DNA from: Tomocerus qinae
Lineage: Eukaryota > Arthropoda > Collembola > Entomobryomorpha > Tomoceridae
Length of the DNA stretch: 64,000 nt
Direction of reading: 5' to 3'
Assembly: GCA_020055645.1 (NCBI GenBank)
Contig: CM034546.1
Location: 22,568,001-22,632,000, forward strand
Below are positions 1 to 9,865 of the stretch, piece after piece. The translations under genes and the position numbers were made by a program. The notes beneath the pieces are model-generated. The model was not told the DNA's origin, made no database searches, and saw only the letters and a list, made by a program, of their open reading frames with translations. The first letter of the stretch is position 1; every line of letters starts with the position of its first letter.

Positions 1-1
1 T

Positions 2-1591
2 TTAGACAAGTTTGTGTTTCTTGACTGCACAACCTACACAGAAACATACAAATCATATTATCGATCTCCTCTTACTAACACATACTTAACAACGTATCAC
101 TTCAACGAAGTTGATAAAATCTCCATTCCCATTGTTTCTATTCTATTAGAAAAGTCGCCAAATTATACCATATCAGTGAACGACATATGTGGCATTTGTT
201 TTAATTCGAAAAAATGTGTGTCATATTTTGTGCAGTTTAATATGTTCAGTGAAACTGCTGCAGCCGCTTATGTCAATTTATATTTTGGCCCATTAGTGAC
301 TATTGCTACAACCAGGGATGAGTCCTTTAACTTCATTTCTTGTGTCATTTTAGAAGCCGAATATCTCTCTTTCTATGGCTACATTCGGCCTTTTGAAGCT
401 TACGCTTGGCTTAGTACCGTTGTTACAGTTTCAACAGTGATTGCTTTCGTCCACGGAGTAAACTATTGCAGAAGGGGTAAAAGTATTCCATTTCTTATGA
501 TCTGCTATGCATACATGTTAGAGGTCAGTTATTCCCAGTCCTCAAAAGCTTATAAAAAACTCTGGATAAAGTTGGTCATTGGTCCGTTATTGTTGATGTT
601 CATCGTGTTAACCAACGGATACAAGGGAATAGTTATTACTGATTTAGTAGAGCCACGCCCGGTGAAGCAATTTGAATCTATTGAACAAATTGCAAATCTA
701 ACTGATGTGTCCATTTTCGGAGAACTAATTTACGGGAATGTGTTATACCCTTTCAAAACTGAAATGCAGGAGGAAAAAACTTTACTACTTGACTATTACA
801 AAAATTGTTTGTTATCCAATAAGACAAGTCGGTATAACTCAACATATTGCAGAGCAAAAGTAGAGCGGGTAGATTTCGAATTAGATGTTATAGATCAGGA
901 AGTAGTTAGGGAAATATTTCATGCCAGAAATAATGAATTCCATTTAATGACCTCAATATTTGCACAAATCATCTGTATCATTTTTCAGTTCTCCAAACAA
1001 TCCAATAATACTTTAAATAATGGTCAAATTCTGTCAACCCTGATGGAAAAAATTAGGTTTCCTCCTGGATTCCCTTACAAGAGCAGTGCTCAACAATGGA
1101 TAGCTCAGTGCAATAATTCAGCATTGATTCTCTCTTCCTCTACTCTCCATCGACTTCTCAATGACTCTCACTGGAATCCTCATAATGGAGGAGTTAAACC
1201 AATACATCAATTATATCGTGGAAGGGAAGAAAACTCATACCTTTCTATCCCGATTTATTCAGCATTATTATCACTAAGTTGTCCTAGAATGACTCATTTT
1301 CTTAGATATAGGCTGCTATTTTTAAGCCACTCTGGGATTTATAATTTATGGGTAGAATACTACAATAGATGGAATTTCACTAAGTGCAAAACCTGCTGGA
1401 CGAGACCTCCAGTGAGAGCTTTGACATTTCGAAATTCCAATATCGACACCATATTTTATATATTTTTGACCCTACTGCTTGTATTTGCTACAGCTTTTCT
1501 TTGGGAAAACCGAGTTTTGATCAAAGTAAAAGTCACTTTTTTATGGGTCATCTTACTGAAAGCATCCAAAAGAGCAAAATTATGTAAATGA
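2..1591 (+). CDS. Divergent ionotropic-receptor-like protein, 5' end outside the window
   Basis: The reading frame is open from the window edge and stops at 1589-1591, so the N-terminus is missing. The apparent start at 14 is GTG and is not a real start. Counting residues from 14, the layout matches the channel part of variant ionotropic glutamate receptors. A first membrane segment (about 130-150) is followed by a short pore-like loop and a second hydrophobic helix (about 184-200). Next comes NGYKG (201-205), at the place where iGluRs carry SYTANL. A roughly 270-residue extracellular part with many N-glycosylation sequons follows, then a last membrane helix (about 478-500) and a short basic tail. 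Such proteins act as chemosensory channels in dendritic membranes; ligand and ion preference cannot be read here. There is no intron in the visible part. The family call rests on topology and the NGYKG motif, so it is good but not certain. Confidence 0.72.
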   Translation, partial: LDKFVFLDCTTYTETYKSYYRSPLTNTYLTTYHFNEVDKISIPIVSILLEKSPNYTISVNDICGICFNSKKCVSYFVQFNMFSETAAAAYVNLYFGPLVTIATTRDESFNFISCVILEAEYLSFYGYIRPFEAYAWLSTVVTVSTVIAFVHGVNYCRRGKSIPFLMICYAYMLEVSYSQSSKAYKKLWIKLVIGPLLLMFIVLTNGYKGIVITDLVEPRPVKQFESIEQIANLTDVSIFGELIYGNVLYPFKTEMQEEKTLLLDYYKNCLLSNKTSRYNSTYCRAKVERVDFELDVIDQEVVREIFHARNNEFHLMTSIFAQIICIIFQFSKQSNNTLNNGQILSTLMEKIRFPPGFPYKSSAQQWIAQCNNSALILSSSTLHRLLNDSHWNPHNGGVKPIHQLYRGREENSYLSIPIYSALLSLSCPRMTHFLRYRLLFLSHSGIYNLWVEYYNRWNFTKCKTCWTRPPVRALTFRNSNIDTIFYIFLTLLLVFATAFLWENRVLIKVKVTFLWVILLKASKRAKLCK

Positions 1592-2315
1592 TTTCCCTAT
1601 AAATCATATTCTAAACAAACAGATATAAATTGTCATTATGTAACCAAGTAAATGTGATTGTAGATGGTCAATAAATTTTAACTTACAAAATGATTTTACG
1701 ATACATAAAATTATTTTGTATTTATTTACTAGTGTAACGCAACCATAACTAAAGTAATAACAAAGTTTTAAAAAGTAAGAATCAGCAGTAGTAAATATCA
1801 GTGTTCTACTCCTAATTTTACGAGGTCAAAGTTAGGGGAAACCAGATTTCATAATCACTAAACTCAGCCACTACAAAAATTCGGTTAAAATTATTTTCAT
1901 AAAAAAATTCTTAAATTACATCTAGTTTTTGCATAAATCTCACCAGTATATATTATTGTGTTAAAATGAGAATCATTTAATTCATCAATGAAATATGAAG
2001 TGAATGCCTCATATATCAACTCTTAAGGTTGATTTAATTGGTAGTTTTGGTTTCTTGGGGCTGTTGGAAACGCATATCATTTTTTTTCAAATTCTTTTGG
2101 AGGTCATTCATGATTGATATGCTCGGTGTCGTCGTGAAGTTGCGATTCTTCCAATTAGGTCAGTAATTTATGAAAGTGTCTTTTTTATTTATTGACTGAA
2201 ATATTTCTTTCCAATTTTGAAATGCCATACGCAATATAATTGTGTTATAAAACTATAAAAAAGACTATAAAAAATTGATTACATGGTTTAATTTTCCTAT
2301 AAATTATAGTTATCT
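1592..2315. other. Intergenic, AT-rich, nothing recognised
   Basis: No gene, RNA gene or clear terminal repeat was seen between the receptor-like gene stop and the repeated upstream block that begins near 2316. Confidence 0.5.
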
Positions 2316-2560
2316 GTATATATCTCGCTCTACATATAATTTAGATATGATAGGAAAATTAAAATTTAATGTAACTCACTCCCTCTTTAAATAACATTAG
2401 GTATCAGTTTCAAGGAAGAAAAATAGTTTTGTAATGAAATTAAATGCCTACCTATAAGGAAATGGGTTACTTAGTATTATATAACCTTTTCTATATAGTT
2501 TTAAGAGTCAGTTAATATGCCAAATTCTTTTAGGATATTTCATATGGAATAAAAGAAGGC
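2316..2560. repeat. Diverged copy of a flanking block repeated upstream of the receptor-like array
   Basis: A stretch around AATGTAACTCACTC followed by TATCAGTTTCAAGG recurs in diverged form near 12800-12900, 13740-13830 and 26330-26480. Three of these four places lie shortly upstream of a member, or relic, of the six-TM family. It is probably the ancestral 5' flank carried along when genes were duplicated. Confidence 0.5.
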
Positions 2561-2900
2561 ATTGACTTGACAAATGACTTTTGAGGTCCTGTATGGACTT
2601 GGACAGTACAAAACTTAAGTTTACAGTTGAACACTGTATATAGTATCCAAACTATGCTTCCTTATTTAAATTAAATTAGGTAGGTTTCCATTTCAAGGAA
2701 TTCTAAGCAAATTGAACTCCATTCCGAGAAAAAGCCAATTATAAGATGTAGATCAGGGCTGGCTCTTCTCTCTAACAGTTATAAAGTAAACAATTTCAGT
2801 CATTAAATATGAACAGAATAGAATGAATGGCAAACAATGTGAACCTTACCTGAGCAAAAGTATTAGAAGCCAACACCCAACATCACTCGTTGGCTTACAT

Positions 2901-2930
2901 TGTGTCGGACAGTTTAAATGTCGGACGACT
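2901..2930 (+). promoter_or_regulatory. Conserved motif upstream of the six-TM family (copy 1)
   Basis: TGTGTCGGACAGTTTAAATG followed by TCGGAC lies about 126-155 bp before the ATG at 3056. Closely similar sequences occur before the paralogues at 13909 (+), 37531-37554 (-) and 50907-50931 (-). It forms an imperfect dyad of GTCNGAC and NCGAC around TTTA. Conservation at similar distances suggests a shared regulatory or core-promoter site. No factor is proposed. Confidence 0.45.
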
Positions 2931-3118
2931 TGAAAGAAGTGAACTAAACTAAAATATTACAGACCGACGAATTATTTTTAAGGTTAGTTAAAACAAATCA
3001 TAGTAAGGGTAGATTTCTGGTATTTTCTCTGTCTCTACTTTTTGATGTAGGGAATATGTCTGCAAAAAAAGAAACACAAAAAATAATTAGATCTATACCA
3101 GAAGATATTTTTCGCCAG

Positions 3119-3367
3119 CAAGGCTGTATTGAGGGGGTGGGCTTTGGGGGCTAAAGCCCCCCCCGAAATCCAAGAAAAAAGGAAAATTTTTTTCAAAATA
3201 CCAAAAAATTTCGCGCTTCGCGCGATTTTATGTGATTTTTAGGCTATTTTTGACTCATTTTAGACAAAATAAGCCAAAAATTTTCGCGCTTCGCGCGATT
3301 ATGCCTAATAGATATTGTCCTATGATATCATAGCCCCCACCGAAATCGATTTCTAAATACAGTACTG
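3119..3367. mobile_element. hAT-like MITE inserted in exon 1 of copy 1
   Basis: A 249-bp insertion is flanked by the 8-bp direct repeat TTCGCCAG (3111-3118 and 3368-3375). The ends are CAAGGCTGTATTGAG and CTAAATACAGTACTG, an imperfect terminal inverted repeat. It contains two copies of the palindrome TTCGCGCTTCGCGCGA, also seen in the elements at 11343-12173 and 52129-52313. An 8-bp duplication and no coding capacity suit a nonautonomous hAT-type element. Taking it out restores the paralogue reading frame across the join. Confidence 0.85.
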
Positions 3368-3830
3368 TTCGCCAGTATGAAGTCATCATTAAATTAGGGT
3401 ATTCGTTAAAAGTATCTTCATGTTATTGGAATAGAAAAGAGTATGCTCTGAAGAAAACAAACAGAAAGATCACAACTGCGATTATTTATATTCATATCCT
3501 GTTGTGTTTTCTGGCCGCCACCTTTTTCACAATCCAGTTGGTAAGATTTTCAAAGAGGGGAGACGAAATGCTGTCGTATATACTAGCTTGGTTCTTAAGC
3601 GGGATATGCTGGAGCATTCTACTAATGGATATCCTATGGTTGGGATTTTCAAGCGACTTAGCTTTAATGTTTACTGATGGGCTACAAATTCTGCGACAAT
3701 TTGAAGGTATGTAATGTGTATTTTTCTTAGTAGAAAACGTACAAAATGATATCATTTTGTTACTTTTATTTAGAAAATTACATACAAGAAGGGAAGAAAA
3801 TCGACTTGCATCAATCCATGGTTAAGGTAT

Positions 3831-5465
3831 TGTAAGCATGAAATCCCATTTCATGCTGTTATACAACTTATTCCCTAATTTCCCTATGAGCAAACCATTC
3901 CGATATTTACATGAATGTTACTATTAACACACAAACCAAATTGTAATGCAAAGCACGGTGTCACCCTCTAAACAGCGAATCAAACTAACGTGAGATGCAC
4001 CCGCGAGCCATATGTTAATCAAAGACGACTCGACGAGAAAAAGTGAAGGGAAGGCAATGAACGAAATGAAGCTGAGGACTCCCAATTTAGCCTTCTAACG
4101 AGGAGGTCGCAATTTAGCCTTCTTGAGAGAGAGACGGAGTTTAGCCAAGAAACCGACAACAACTAGCTTCCAGAGAGCTAGAGTCTGCCATCTTGAAAAA
4201 CTAATTCTCGCATCTTAATTTTCCCATCTTTGATTTGTCCTGTAATCATCATTGTTAAACTGTTCCCATTTTCATTCATCCTCATCCGTTACTTTACCCC
4301 TTTACTTGTGCGCAGAAGAATTCTTGTATTTGCGAGATCAACTCGACTCCGGTCGTATATGTACACATTCACATCCTCATCTCTCGTTTTGTGTTCCCTA
4401 TACAATAGCTAGACATTACTTTCCTCTTGTAAGATCCAATTGTAAGTAATCTAATAGTTCTCCAATGTCAATGTTTGTTATTACCCAAAAGTGATTCAAT
4501 TGTATTGGAAACATTCTGTAATATCCTCATAGTGTTTTTATGCCGTTAAGTTGTATCCCAGGCTTTTCACTATGCTATTAAGTTTGACTAACTATTAACA
4601 GTCATAATCAGTTCGTTCAATCCAATCTCACTCAGTTAAAATAAATCTTATCCTTTTCTTTTGCAATCCCAAACGCAAACTGTGTAGTGACAATTGTCAC
4701 TACACAGTTTGCGTTTAATAGCATAGTGAAAAGCCTGGGATACAACTTAACGGCATAAAAACACTATGAGGATATTACAGAATGTTTCCAATACAATTGA
4801 ATCACTTTTGGGTAATAACAAACATTGACATTGGAGAACTATTAGATTACTTACAATTGGATCTTACAAGAGGAAAGTAATGTCTAGCTATTGTATAGGG
4901 AACACAAAACGAGAGATGAGGATGTGAATGTGTACATATACGACCGGAGTCGAGTTGATCTCGCAAATACAAGAATTCTTCTGCGCACAAGTAAAGGGGT
5001 AAAGTAACGGATGAGGATGAATGAAAATGGGAACAGTTTAACAATGATGATTACAGGACAAATCAAAGATGGGAAAATTAAGATGCGAGAATTAGTTTTT
5101 CAAGATGGCAGACTCTAGCTCTCTGGAAGCTAGTTGTTGTCGGTTTCTTGGCTAAACTCCGTCTCTCTCTCAAGAAGGCTAAATTGCGACCTCCTCGTTA
5201 GAAGGCTAAATTGGGAGTCCTCAGCTTCATTTCGTTCATTGCCTTCCCTTCACTTTTTCTCGTCGAGTCGTCTTTGATTAACATATGGCTCGCGGGTGCA
5301 TCTCACGTTAGTTTGATTCGCTGTTTAGAGGGTGACACCGTGCTTTGCATTACAATTTGGTTTGTGTGTTAATAGTAACATTCATGTAAATATCGGAATG
5401 GTTTGCTCATAGGGAAATTAGGGAATAAGTTGTATAACAGCATGAAATGGGATTTCATGCTTACA
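3831..5465. repeat. Long inverted repeat, two 751-bp arms, LTR-like
   Basis: The left arm 3831-4581 and right arm 4715-5465 are reverse complements of each other in every stretch I compared. The 133-bp spacer contains a perfect 46-bp palindrome (4671-4716). Each arm starts with TGTAAGCATG on its own strand. Just outside the right arm, read on the reverse strand, is a purine-rich run AGGGAGAGGA, like a polypurine tract next to an LTR. If the arms are LTRs they end at TGACA near 4692 and 4695, tail to tail, and the left copy has 89 bp (4582-4670) that the right lacks. No protein is encoded; the matching 60-65 aa ORFs in both arms are chance. Confidence 0.75.
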
Positions 5466-6440
5466 TGCCTCGCTGTCCTCTCCCTATTTTTGGCTATTTA
5501 CGGGTATTATGAGCCGTTTAGTCGCTCTAATTTTAACAAAGAAAGATTTAAAATTATATAAAATGAAATGATAAGGTAAGGTGATAATCGTATTACATAG
5601 ATATAGTTTTGGGTAGGTAAGAATAGTGTTATAAAGAGTGTTAAGGGTTATAAACGAATAATATTGGTTATGATTAAGTGGTATAACAGTATTAAGGTAA
5701 TAACGGTATTACATTGATAGTTGTGGGTAAATGGAATTAGAGTTTTAAAGTAGAATTGTAGTGAGTTATAAAAAATGATATTTGCTATGATTAAGTTGTA
5801 TGAGTGTATTAAGGTAATAATGGTATTACATAGAAAGTTGTGGGTAAATGGAAATGGATATTACATTGAGTTGGGAGAAATTACAGACTCTTTTAGATTC
5901 TACGTGGTTGTAAACTACTTACAGAGTAATATGGATATTATTGTGTATAATATTTAACATTATTGTTATTTTCCCAAAGAATATTATAATCTTTATACCA
6001 CAAGAATGTTTAGCTATAAATTAAGGGTAAATAGATAATTTGCTGACAATACCAGCTTGGAATGAAGGATAAATTATATTACAAAGAGTATTTTAGGATT
6101 TTCCATAAGTGTGAGTTGATTTTAAATATAGGGATAAGGTTATTTTTAGTTTTGTGGGGTTTACAATAGTTTTAGGTGGGTTAGGGTTTTAAGATGTGGA
6201 GTTTTAACATTTTGGTTTTGTAGTTAGGTTGTGTAGTTAGGTTTGTGGCAGTAGTTTTCTCCCCAGGTAAAGTTTAATATTTCCACGGGTAAGGTTTATA
6301 CAGGGCTGGAACATTACCTGTTGGTTTGAACAGAACTATTAGTATAAGTTTTAATTTAATTTTGCTTATGCTAAATAGATTGGTTTTGGTTAATTGACGT
6401 ATCTGTTGGGAGTTTTTCACGAAGCTGAAAAGAGAAATGC
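5466..6440. repeat. AT-rich non-coding stretch with a degenerate ~117-bp tandem repeat
   Basis: A unit containing TATGATTAAG, GTATTAAGGTAATAA, GGTATTACAT and AGTTGTGGGTAAATGG occurs near 5668-5740 and again near 5785-5860; a weaker copy may precede them near 5550-5620. Nothing coding was seen. In the orientation of the retroelement ORF this is the 3' untranslated part before the LTR-like arm. Confidence 0.5.
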
Positions 6441-6444
6441 ACGT

Positions 6445-6755
6445 TTACAAATTAGATTTCTTGCGGAGTGGTTTTAAGAATTGTGAAGAACATAAAGGAA
6501 GGTTACTATCGTTGACTGTAATATTTTTTGTTTTAGAGTCTACAACGATGCCATGTTTACGTATTACGTCTAGGCCTAAGATAAATTCACCTCCTAGATT
6601 TTCTAGAATTACAAACTCGGAGGAAATGATTTTGCCATTGATGGGAATATCTAGCCTGACTGAACTTTTTGCCGTTTCAAATCTGGTTGTAGGTGATAGA
6701 GATACTTTTGAGTGGTCGAAAATGTAAGGTTCATTTAGGGGTTTGACTTTACGTC
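6445..6755 (-). CDS. Retropepsin-like C-terminal half in the -1 frame
   Basis: After the stop of the gag-like ORF, the -1 frame stays open for about 100 codons, from just before the overlap at 6735-6755 to the stop at 6445-6447. It has no own ATG near its start. It contains LDIPINGKIISSEFVI and GGEFILGLDVIRKHGIVVD, the strand and flap pattern and ILG-D motif of the C-terminal half of retrotransposon aspartic proteases. The preceding ORF supplies the active-site half. The natural reading is a gag-protease fusion made by -1 frameshifting at AAACCCC, or one frame broken by a one-base change. Translation then ends without pol. Confidence 0.5.
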
Positions 6756-8303
6756 ATAGTCATAGACAGATTCAGTTAGATAGTTAACAATACTCAAATT
6801 CACAGCTGAAACAGGGGTTTCCTTATCTACATAGAAATACAGGGTTTCTCTGGCCATTTCAATATATGGTGATGGTAAAGCATGTATTGTTGCAGTAGGT
6901 GCAGATTCATGATTGTCTAACTCAGAATTGACAAAACTAGATTTAGATTGTGAATCAGATATTGCTTTATTTTCAAGTTCTAATGCTGCTTGTTGTGCAT
7001 CTAATCCAATGAACAAATCATAAGGTAAATCACTGTGATTATGACATTCTAGCATGATTTTCTGACCATTGACGGGAAACTCAAATCGAGAAAACTCTAA
7101 GAATTGGTAAGATTGATATGGAATGTTTGAATCATCGAACATGCTTAGCGTCCTAACATTGACAGCTGATTCGTTAACAGTATGAGCGAAAAATACTTTT
7201 AGATGTAAGTCTTTGTATTTGACTTTCTTCAACGTGCCTTTACGAGTGTAAAAAGGAGTATCCTCAATTGGGAAAGGCAAGTAAGATTCTTTGGGAGGAT
7301 TTTCTTCAAGACTAATGATACAATCATCCTGAGGAATCGAAAATTGTGGGACATTAGTGGGTTTTGGGAATGCTTGTGATTCTCTTCCAAAAGAGTTTGG
7401 TACATTTAAGTTGGAATCGATGAATTTGTCTGCTTTCCTTTCCTGACTGATTAACAGTTGACGTAACTTATCGATGTCGATTGTTTGCTCTACCTGATCA
7501 TGATGATTACTAGATGGTGTGAAAGTTTGAGAATTTACATTCTCATCATGCATAGGCGGATTTGTAGATGGCGAATTGTGTGAAATTGGGTCAGATTGAA
7601 TGACTTTATTCGAATGTTGATCACCGTTTTGATCCATGGAAGAGACATTGTGATCTGTGACTTCCTGGGTAATAGCAACGTGTTGAAAATGTGATTGTTC
7701 ATTTGGGGTCGTATTAGTAGAAAAGACATGAGTGTCAATGTGAGTTGTATTATGCACCGATTTATTTTTCTTATATTTAGAATTAATGAAAACTCTGGTC
7801 TTATAAGTATGACGACGCTTAGATTGCTGTAAGTTATAATCTAAGGTTTCGGTTGGTGTGTCAATTGGGGTATCAGTAGTTTCTGACGATGATGCAATTA
7901 CATTTTCAGTAGTCTCTGGTGGAATAGGGAAACTATTTATGGATTCTACTGGGGTAGTTACAACATTTTCTGTTGGTTCAATTACTGGTGGGGTCTGACT
8001 TTGTTGAATGGCAGATACGTTTTTCAACGTTAATAATAGCTTTCGTTTGGTTTCTGCACCTCTATCGGGTTCTACATGAAAACTAGGTTGTGTTAAGATA
8101 CACTCTATTATCTGTGAAAATTTAGATATGAGTTGCCTGACTGCTTCAAATTGTTTGATATCTACAGTAGTAGATTCTGACGAGACAAGTTTGTGACATA
8201 GGAAAGTAATTCCTTGCAATATGGCGGTAGCTGTAGTAGGTTTAAGCATGTATGCTGCTAGAAGGTCGTTAGATTCTAAATCCGTATTATTGGCGGTGGC
8301 CAT
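6735..8303 (-). CDS. Retroelement gag-like polyprotein with degenerate protease start
   Basis: The ATG at 8303 opens a 522-codon frame. The N-terminal 100 residues are helical and gag-like but match no family I can name. The middle (about 100-330) is a low-complexity Thr/Ser/Pro/His-rich linker with no CCHC knuckle. The C-terminal part is globular and contains LPYDLFIGLDAQ, which resembles the end of a retropepsin fold. Close to the stop, FYVDKETPVSAVN sits where a retroviral-type protease has D-T/S-G; only the first Asp is kept. The frame ends just after AAACCCC (6738-6744 on the reverse strand), a -1 slippery heptamer. The next frame carries the protease C-terminal half. No reverse transcriptase or integrase is nearby, so the element is nonautonomous or decayed. 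It may have supplied capsid-like protein. Confidence 0.5.
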   Translation of the reverse strand: MATANNTDLESNDLLAAYMLKPTTATAILQGITFLCHKLVSSESTTVDIKQFEAVRQLISKFSQIIECILTQPSFHVEPDRGAETKRKLLLTLKNVSAIQQSQTPPVIEPTENVVTTPVESINSFPIPPETTENVIASSSETTDTPIDTPTETLDYNLQQSKRRHTYKTRVFINSKYKKNKSVHNTTHIDTHVFSTNTTPNEQSHFQHVAITQEVTDHNVSSMDQNGDQHSNKVIQSDPISHNSPSTNPPMHDENVNSQTFTPSSNHHDQVEQTIDIDKLRQLLISQERKADKFIDSNLNVPNSFGRESQAFPKPTNVPQFSIPQDDCIISLEENPPKESYLPFPIEDTPFYTRKGTLKKVKYKDLHLKVFFAHTVNESAVNVRTLSMFDDSNIPYQSYQFLEFSRFEFPVNGQKIMLECHNHSDLPYDLFIGLDAQQAALELENKAISDSQSKSSFVNSELDNHESAPTATIHALPSPYIEMARETLYFYVDKETPVSAVNLSIVNYLTESVYDYDVKSNP

Positions 8304-9865
8304 GGTAGTTGTATGTATAAAGAATATTTTAAAAAAACATTAAAAATATTTAGATAAATGTTTTTAGAGTAAAGAGAATGGCTAGTTGAATAAACTAGAC
8401 ATGCTTTTAAAGAAATTGATAAGTTGTGTGTATGTGTATTATTAGTATTATAGAATTAAAGTTCAAATATTAGAATGGAAACTGTTTAGTTAAATGTAAA
8501 GTCATGAGATAATAGTTGACTATGGTTGAGCATGCTGTAACTGAAATGTTGCATGCACATAATAAATATTGTAAAGTTGAAAGTAAAATATTTTTAATGA
8601 TGTTAGTATAGTGATTTGACTTATTTAAATATTCAGCCTACGATGATGTGTTTCTATTTAAATTAATGTGTAGATAACGAAAAAGTTATTTGGGAAAAAT
8701 CTGAGTAGCTGTAGTAGTTGGTTATGTATGCACAATACTAAGAGAATTACGATGTCCTTTGTATTTGCTAAATACAAATGAGTGTGATGTTCTATTATAG
8801 TAGATTGATGTAAGTATACGACTGTATGTACAATGCAAGTGACCAACTATTATAGTCACTTTTTAATGTTCAACTATGATAAGGTTATTTAATCCCTAAA
8901 GAGAATGTAAATGCATAATCTACTCGATGTGACTTTTTCCCTAAATTCTACGAAAGCGGATTGGCTTCTGAAAGTTGGGGTCAAAGATCTCGACACAAAG
9001 AAAAAAAAATGTGGCTTGGGAATGAAGAAAGAAAAATGTCCGTTTGACTTTATGTGCAGAAATGCTGAAAAAGAAATGTGAAAATGTAAAAGGCTATATT
9101 TAACGTGCTTTGGGAGACTAAGTGCTGAATTCAGATTCAAATTCTTTTGTTGAATGTATAGGGAGATGTGAACTGAATCTAGAAATGCAACGAAAATTTA
9201 AATTGAAATTGAATTGAATGATGTATAATGAATGATAATTTTTATATTGATTGCATGGGGAATGGGGAATTGACTACATGTAGCTCAAAAGTAGATCGAC
9301 TCTGTCAATAGCCCTTAAATGTGAATTGGAAATGGGTATTTTAAATATAAATCATTTTAACTTCACTCGTTTGGCAATGCGAGTACGCCGAACAGAGAAG
9401 GACTGCGTATTAGATGGGCATTATTACATTAGGAATCATTTAATCATTATTAGAATCATTTGTTTCATTTTGGGAATTGATTAGGTAATTAATTGCTCTT
9501 TTTACCTTAGAGAATGGAGATGCAGATTTAGGCCCGTTTCTCGTTACGCCAGGGGGGAGGGGGTTTGGTAAATTTCCAATCCTCTAGTCCTTGCTCGTTC
9601 AACGATTGGTATAGGGATACCGGAAGTCGAAGTCCGAGTAAATCTTAACACATATAAAACTTCACCCAAGTGCATAAAACTATTTGCAAGTTAAATGTAT
9701 TGTGTCGACATCAACAACCACCATCCATATTAAGCACAGTTTATGTTCCTGCTCAGTAGACATCCGGACAGACAATAATCTCCGTATGACATCACATCAT
9801 AGAGACACCCGAGTAATAGCACATTTAGGAGCAGGCGACCAGTAAAAACATATTTCTGTGTGACA
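8304..9865. other. Non-coding right part of the 6.0 kb insertion
   Basis: Upstream of the gag-like ORF on its strand. No copy of the LTR-like arm was found here, so an expected 5' LTR is missing or unrelated. The run TGGCGTAACGAG on the reverse strand near 9550 could be a primer-binding site, but no CA-ending LTR precedes it. Confidence 0.4.

Larger units (their letters stand above)
3833..9865. mobile_element. 6.0 kb composite insertion in exon 2 of copy 1
   Basis: The exon 2 coding sequence is split here and GTATTG is present on both sides (3827-3832 and 9866-9871), as expected of a target-site duplication. If the TG at 3831 belongs to the element, the ends are TGTAAGC at left and GTGTGACA at right, with GTAT duplicated, which has the TG...CA form of LTR elements. 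Inside are a long inverted repeat (3831-5465), an AT-rich stretch with a degenerate tandem repeat, a reverse-strand gag/protease-like ORF (6445-8303) and 1.5 kb of non-coding DNA. The two ends are not copies of one another, so this is not a simple two-LTR element. It may be rearranged or nested. Confidence 0.65.

Noticed and set aside
4230..5066. Matching 60-65 aa ORFs on both strands
   Set aside because: They lie in the two arms of the inverted repeat and simply mirror each other; no protein features.
9540..9560. Primer-binding site TGGCGTAACGAG for the gag-like element
   Set aside because: No LTR end with CA precedes it and no matching LTR start was found, so it was not annotated.
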